This document shows, in pieces, positions 60,594-64,000 of a stretch of DNA of 64,000 bases. The notes below the pieces were generated by a model. That model had not been told where the DNA came from. It saw only the letters and a list, made by a program, of their open reading frames with translations, and made no database searches. Source of the stretch: Nocardia stercoris (GTDB taxonomy: Bacteria; Actinomycetota; Actinomycetes; Mycobacteriales; Mycobacteriaceae); NCBI RefSeq assembly GCF_003696265.1, contig NZ_RFFH01000012.1, positions 16,895 through 80,894 on the forward strand. Reading direction: 5' to 3'. How positions within the stretch are numbered: the stretch's first letter is position 1; every line of letters begins with the position of its first letter. The position numbers and the translations under genes are program-made.

Positions 60594-62786
60594 ATGGCAT
60601 TCGCAACCGAAATCCCGGCGGAAGGCTACGAGGACCGCGGGCAGGGCAAACCGCCGCTGGCGCATTCCGAGCACCGGCCGATCGGCGCGATCGAGCGGTC
60701 CGATGCGCGGTTCGAGGTGGTCAGCGAGCACAAGCCCGCCGGCGACCAGCCCGCCGCCATCGCCGAGCTGGAACGCCGCATCCGCGGCGGCGAGCGCGAC
60801 GTCGTACTCCTGGGTGCCACCGGTACCGGTAAGTCGGCCACCGCGGCCTGGCTGATCGAGAAGCTGCAGCGCCCCACCCTGGTGATGGCGCCGAACAAGA
60901 CGCTGGCCGCGCAGCTGGCCAACGAGCTGCGAGAGATGTTGCCCAACAACGCGGTCGAGTACTTCGTCTCGTACTACGACTACTACCAGCCCGAGGCGTA
61001 CATCGCGCAGACCGATACCTACATCGAGAAGGACTCCTCGATCAACGACGATGTCGAGCGGCTGCGGCACTCGGCCACCTCGAGCCTGCTCTCGCGGCGC
61101 GACGTCGTGGTGGTGGCGTCGGTGTCATGCATCTACGGCCTGGGCACGCCGCAGTCGTATCTGGATCGTTCGGTCCAGCTCGAGGTCGGTACCGAGGTCG
61201 ACCGCGACCGGCTGCTGCGCCTGCTGGTCGACGTGCAGTACACCCGCAACGACATGGCGTTCACCCGCGGCTCGTTCCGGGTCCGCGGCGACACCGTGGA
61301 GATCATTCCCTCCTACGAGGAGCTGGCCGTCCGGATCGAGTTCTTCGGTGACGAGATCGAGGCGCTGTACTACCTGCACCCGCTCACCGGCGACGTGGTC
61401 CGCCAGGTCGACGTGGTACGCATCTTCCCGGCCACGCACTACGTGGCCGGCCCGGAGCGCATGGCGCGCGCGGTCGCCGATATCGAGGTCGAGCTGGAAC
61501 AGCGGCTGGCCGAGCTGGAGAAGCAGGGCAAGCTGCTGGAGGCCCAGCGGCTGCGCATGCGCACCCAGTACGACCTGGAGATGATCAAGCAGGTCGGGTT
61601 CTGTTCGGGAATCGAGAACTACTCCCGCCACATCGACGGCCGCCCGGCCGGGTCGGCGCCGGCCACGCTGCTCGACTACTTCCCCGACGACTTCCTGCTG
61701 ATCGTCGACGAGTCGCACGTGACCGTCCCGCAGATCGGCGGCATGTTCGAAGGCGACATGTCGCGCAAGCGCAATCTGGTCGAGTTCGGCTTCCGGTTGC
61801 CGTCCGCGGTCGACAACCGCCCGCTCACCTGGGAGGAGTTCGCCGAGCGGATCGGCCAGACCGTCTACATGTCGGCCACCCCGGGCGACTACGAGCTGGG
61901 TCAGGCCGGCGGTGAGGTGGTCGAGCAGGTCATCCGGCCCACCGGCCTGGTCGACCCGAAGGTGATCGTGAAGCCCACCAAGGGCCAGATCGACGACCTG
62001 GTCCACGAGATCCGCGGCCGCGTCGAGCGCGACGAGCGCGTCCTGGTCACCACCCTCACCAAGAAGATGGCCGAGGACCTCACCGACTATCTGCTCGGCC
62101 TCGGTGTGCGGGTGCGCTACCTGCACTCCGAGATCGACACCCTGCGCCGGGTGGAGTTGCTGCGCCAGCTACGCCTGGGCGAGTACGACGTGCTGGTCGG
62201 CATCAACCTGCTGCGTGAGGGTCTCGACCTGCCGGAGGTCTCGCTGGTGGCGATCCTCGACGCCGACAAGGAGGGCTTCCTCCGCTCGTCGAAGAGTCTC
62301 ATCCAGACCATCGGCCGCGCCGCCCGCAACGTCTCGGGCGAGGTGCATATGTACGCCGACAAGATCACCGACTCGATGCAGCAGGCCATCGACGAGACCG
62401 AACGCCGTCGCGCCAAGCAGATCGCCTACAACGAGGAGCGGGGCATCGATCCGCAGCCGCTCCGCAAGAAGATTGCCGACATCCTCGACCAGGTCTATCG
62501 CGAGGCCGAGGAGACCGAGGTCGAGGTCGGCGGCTCGGGCCGCAACGCCAGCCGCGGCCGCCGCGCCCAAGGTGAGCCGGGCCGCGCGGTCAGCGCCGGT
62601 GTCTACGAGGGTCGCGACGTGAAGAACATGCCGCGGGCCGAGCTGGCCGACCTGATCAAGGAGATGACCGATCAGATGATGAACGCGGCCCGCGAGCTGC
62701 AGTTCGAGCTGGCCGGCCGCCTCCGCGACGAGATCGCCGACCTCAAGAAGGAGCTGCGGGGGATGGACGCGGCCGGGCTGAGCTGA
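60594..62786 (+). CDS. uvrB: Excinuclease ABC subunit B
   Basis: A 730-residue helicase-like subunit of nucleotide excision repair. It has Walker A GATGTGK (74-80), the beta-hairpin YYDYYQPEAYI that clamps DNA, VDESHV, LVTTLTKKMAEDLTDYL, the TIGRAARN helicase motif and a C-terminal UVR motif near residues 690-725 for UvrA/UvrC contact. The N-terminus carries about 35 extra residues. The ATG at 60594 is set by the promoter spacing. The order coaE-DUF402-uvrB is as in M. tuberculosis. Confidence 0.97.
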   Translation: MAFATEIPAEGYEDRGQGKPPLAHSEHRPIGAIERSDARFEVVSEHKPAGDQPAAIAELERRIRGGERDVVLLGATGTGKSATAAWLIEKLQRPTLVMAPNKTLAAQLANELREMLPNNAVEYFVSYYDYYQPEAYIAQTDTYIEKDSSINDDVERLRHSATSSLLSRRDVVVVASVSCIYGLGTPQSYLDRSVQLEVGTEVDRDRLLRLLVDVQYTRNDMAFTRGSFRVRGDTVEIIPSYEELAVRIEFFGDEIEALYYLHPLTGDVVRQVDVVRIFPATHYVAGPERMARAVADIEVELEQRLAELEKQGKLLEAQRLRMRTQYDLEMIKQVGFCSGIENYSRHIDGRPAGSAPATLLDYFPDDFLLIVDESHVTVPQIGGMFEGDMSRKRNLVEFGFRLPSAVDNRPLTWEEFAERIGQTVYMSATPGDYELGQAGGEVVEQVIRPTGLVDPKVIVKPTKGQIDDLVHEIRGRVERDERVLVTTLTKKMAEDLTDYLLGLGVRVRYLHSEIDTLRRVELLRQLRLGEYDVLVGINLLREGLDLPEVSLVAILDADKEGFLRSSKSLIQTIGRAARNVSGEVHMYADKITDSMQQAIDETERRRAKQIAYNEERGIDPQPLRKKIADILDQVYREAEETEVEVGGSGRNASRGRRAQGEPGRAVSAGVYEGRDVKNMPRAELADLIKEMTDQMMNAARELQFELAGRLRDEIADLKKELRGMDAAGLS

Positions 62787-62801
62787 GGTCGGTGGCCGGA
62801 T

Positions 62802-62833
62802 CTGAATGCCCGCCCGATGCGGTGGGCGTTCAG
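62802..62833 (+). terminator. Hairpin after uvrB
   Basis: CTGAATGCCCGCC and GGTGGGCGTTCAG form a 13-bp stem with two G-T pairs and a 6-base loop, 16 bp after the uvrB stop. There is no T tract. Confidence 0.6.
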
Positions 62834-62991
62834 CCGGCTCGGGCCGGGCCGTCATTCGGCGATCTTGCTGTAATAGTGAAATTCACACGTTTCTCACAGT
62901 AGGCTCGAGGCTGATCCGGGGGGACCGACCTCGGTCGAATTGTGTACGCCCAGAAGCGATTACGTCCTGGGCGTCTAGTGAGGGGGATGGG

Positions 62992-64000
62992 ATGAGAACC
63001 GTTCGCAAGCTGACCATGGCCGTGGCTCTGGCGGTGGCCGCAGTGCAGAGTGTGGCAACCACCGCGCACGCGGATACCGCCAGCGCGGCCCAGACCATGC
63101 AGAGCGCTGCCCAGCAGGGCGTCTCGGATGGTTACCCGGGGGTCATCGCCCTGATCAGCGATGGTGTCAGTGGTCAGTACGTCAGCGCGGGTACCGGCAA
63201 CCTCGGCACCAAGACGCCGATCGATCCGACCGCGAAGTTCCGGATCGGCAGCAACACCAAGAACTTCACCGCCACGGTCATCCTGCAGCTGGAGGCCGAG
63301 GGCAAGCTGTCGATCAACGACACGGTCGCCAAGTGGTTGCCGAACGCGATCCCCACATCGTCCGGCTACGACGGCAGCAAGGTCACGCTGCGTGAGCTGA
63401 TGAACCACACCTCCGGGCTGCCGAACTACTTCGCCCAGCTGTCGGATATGACCGGGAGCAACGCCACCCGGGTCATGGCGCCGCAGGACCTGGTCAATTC
63501 CGCCCTGCTGACTCCGCCCGGCACCACACAGCCGGGCGCGGATGCGGCCACCTCCGCGAATCCCCCGGCGACCTGGAACTACATCAACACCGGCTACATC
63601 CTGTTGGGGATGGTCATCCAGAAGATCACCGGTAACGACCCGGCCGTCGAGATCACCAACCGCATCATCAATCCGCTCAATCTGAGCAATACGAGCTTCC
63701 CGACCACGGATCCCAATCTGACCGGGAACTACCTGCACGGATACTGGTACAACCTCATCCCCATCATCAACGTGTACCTCGGGACGACGGATGCGACCGT
63801 CCAGGCCCCGTCGATGTTCTGGACGGCGGGTGCGATGGTGTCCACCCTGCAGGACTTGATGACCTTCACGCAGTCACTCGTCCGGGGCACGTTGCTCCCC
63901 CCGGCGCAGATGGCCGAACTCGAGACAACCGTCCCGATCAGCTCGGCTACCGCCAACCAGTACGGCCTGAGCATTACCCACCTGAAGCTGACCTGCTCGG
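62992..64000 (+). CDS. Serine hydrolase of the beta-lactamase/DD-peptidase fold (3' end beyond window)
   Basis: At least 336 residues, cut by the window edge. A Sec signal (KLTMAVALAVAAVQSVATTAHA) is followed by the class C beta-lactamase/D-alanyl-D-alanine carboxypeptidase domain. The nucleophile motif S-N-T-K lies in RIGSNTKNFTA and the Y-x-N motif in WNYINTGYILLG. LMNHTSGLP is typical of this family, which includes carboxypeptidases, esterases and EstB-like enzymes. GAGGGGG precedes the ATG. The Lys-Thr-Gly-like motif would lie beyond the window. Confidence 0.85.
   Translation, partial: MRTVRKLTMAVALAVAAVQSVATTAHADTASAAQTMQSAAQQGVSDGYPGVIALISDGVSGQYVSAGTGNLGTKTPIDPTAKFRIGSNTKNFTATVILQLEAEGKLSINDTVAKWLPNAIPTSSGYDGSKVTLRELMNHTSGLPNYFAQLSDMTGSNATRVMAPQDLVNSALLTPPGTTQPGADAATSANPPATWNYINTGYILLGMVIQKITGNDPAVEITNRIINPLNLSNTSFPTTDPNLTGNYLHGYWYNLIPIINVYLGTTDATVQAPSMFWTAGAMVSTLQDLMTFTQSLVRGTLLPPAQMAELETTVPISSATANQYGLSITHLKLTCS

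Overview
The window is high-GC DNA (about 70 percent by eye), dense with ATGA/GTGA overlaps and with -10 boxes of the form TANNNT placed 6-8 bases before start codons. The order hisA-impA-hisF-hisI / bcp-like / trpE-trp membrane protein-trpC-trpB-trpA-lgt / pyk-tesB / pdtaR / polA / rpsA / coaE-DUF402-uvrB follows the stretch of the Mycobacterium tuberculosis chromosome around Rv1603-Rv1633. Together with the branched-chain amino acid transporter and ESX-type genes, this points to Mycobacteriales, most probably Nocardia (genus is an inference).

Layout. 1-2965: end of the his operon, starting inside a 99-bp tandem repeat that carries the hisA start. 3068-4473: a small secreted protein and a stand-alone ADP-ribosyltransferase (ART) domain protein. 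4483-13255: RDD membrane protein, FHA-ABC transporter, TetR, PF10118-like protein with a membrane partner, MarR, membrane protein, peroxiredoxin. 13426-20861: trp genes, lgt and a TM2 protein; the 3' end of trpB is tandemly duplicated so that two mini-ORFs bridge trpB and trpA by ATGA overlaps. 21068-26437: pyk, tesB, small hypotheticals, tRNA-Leu(CAA), pdtaR. 26577-32263: a Liv-type transporter whose two ATPases are fused into one protein. 32373-45720: regulators with their targets (HxlR/F420-type reductase; TetR/AzoR/SMR with two perfect operators), polA, a MazF-type toxin-antitoxin pair, a stand-alone LeuA regulatory domain, thioredoxin, a polar amino acid ABC transporter, LysR. 45791-50984: a FAD oxidoreductase followed by an AT-richer island and a second 3' fragment of the same gene family. 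51066-64000: secreted proteins, a methyltransferase, rpsA, Tat-exported phospholipase C, coaE-GrpB, two DUF402 proteins, uvrB and a truncated beta-lactamase-fold hydrolase.

The most interesting region is 47138-50671. It holds an EspC-like protein, a WXG100 protein and a 492-residue polymorphic toxin with a C-terminal ART domain (R402, S427-T428-S429, E460/E462), a coupled 70-residue ORF, and a convergent DraG-type ADP-ribosylglycohydrolase with intact metal ligands. The simplest reading is a type VII secreted ADP-ribosylating toxin whose self-protection may be an enzyme that removes ADP-ribose, in parallel with the type VI Tre1/Tri1 pair. The island lies between a FAD-oxidoreductase gene and a paralogous 3' fragment sharing a 126-bp perfect direct repeat, which suggests recombinational acquisition.

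Other cross-cutting signals: at least 16 genes have leaderless-type promoters; polA and uvrB both have a RecA-NDp/PafBC-like damage promoter; and three junctions (hisA 5' end, hisF-hisI, trpB-trpA) carry duplicated or inserted short sequence that keeps or creates translational coupling.
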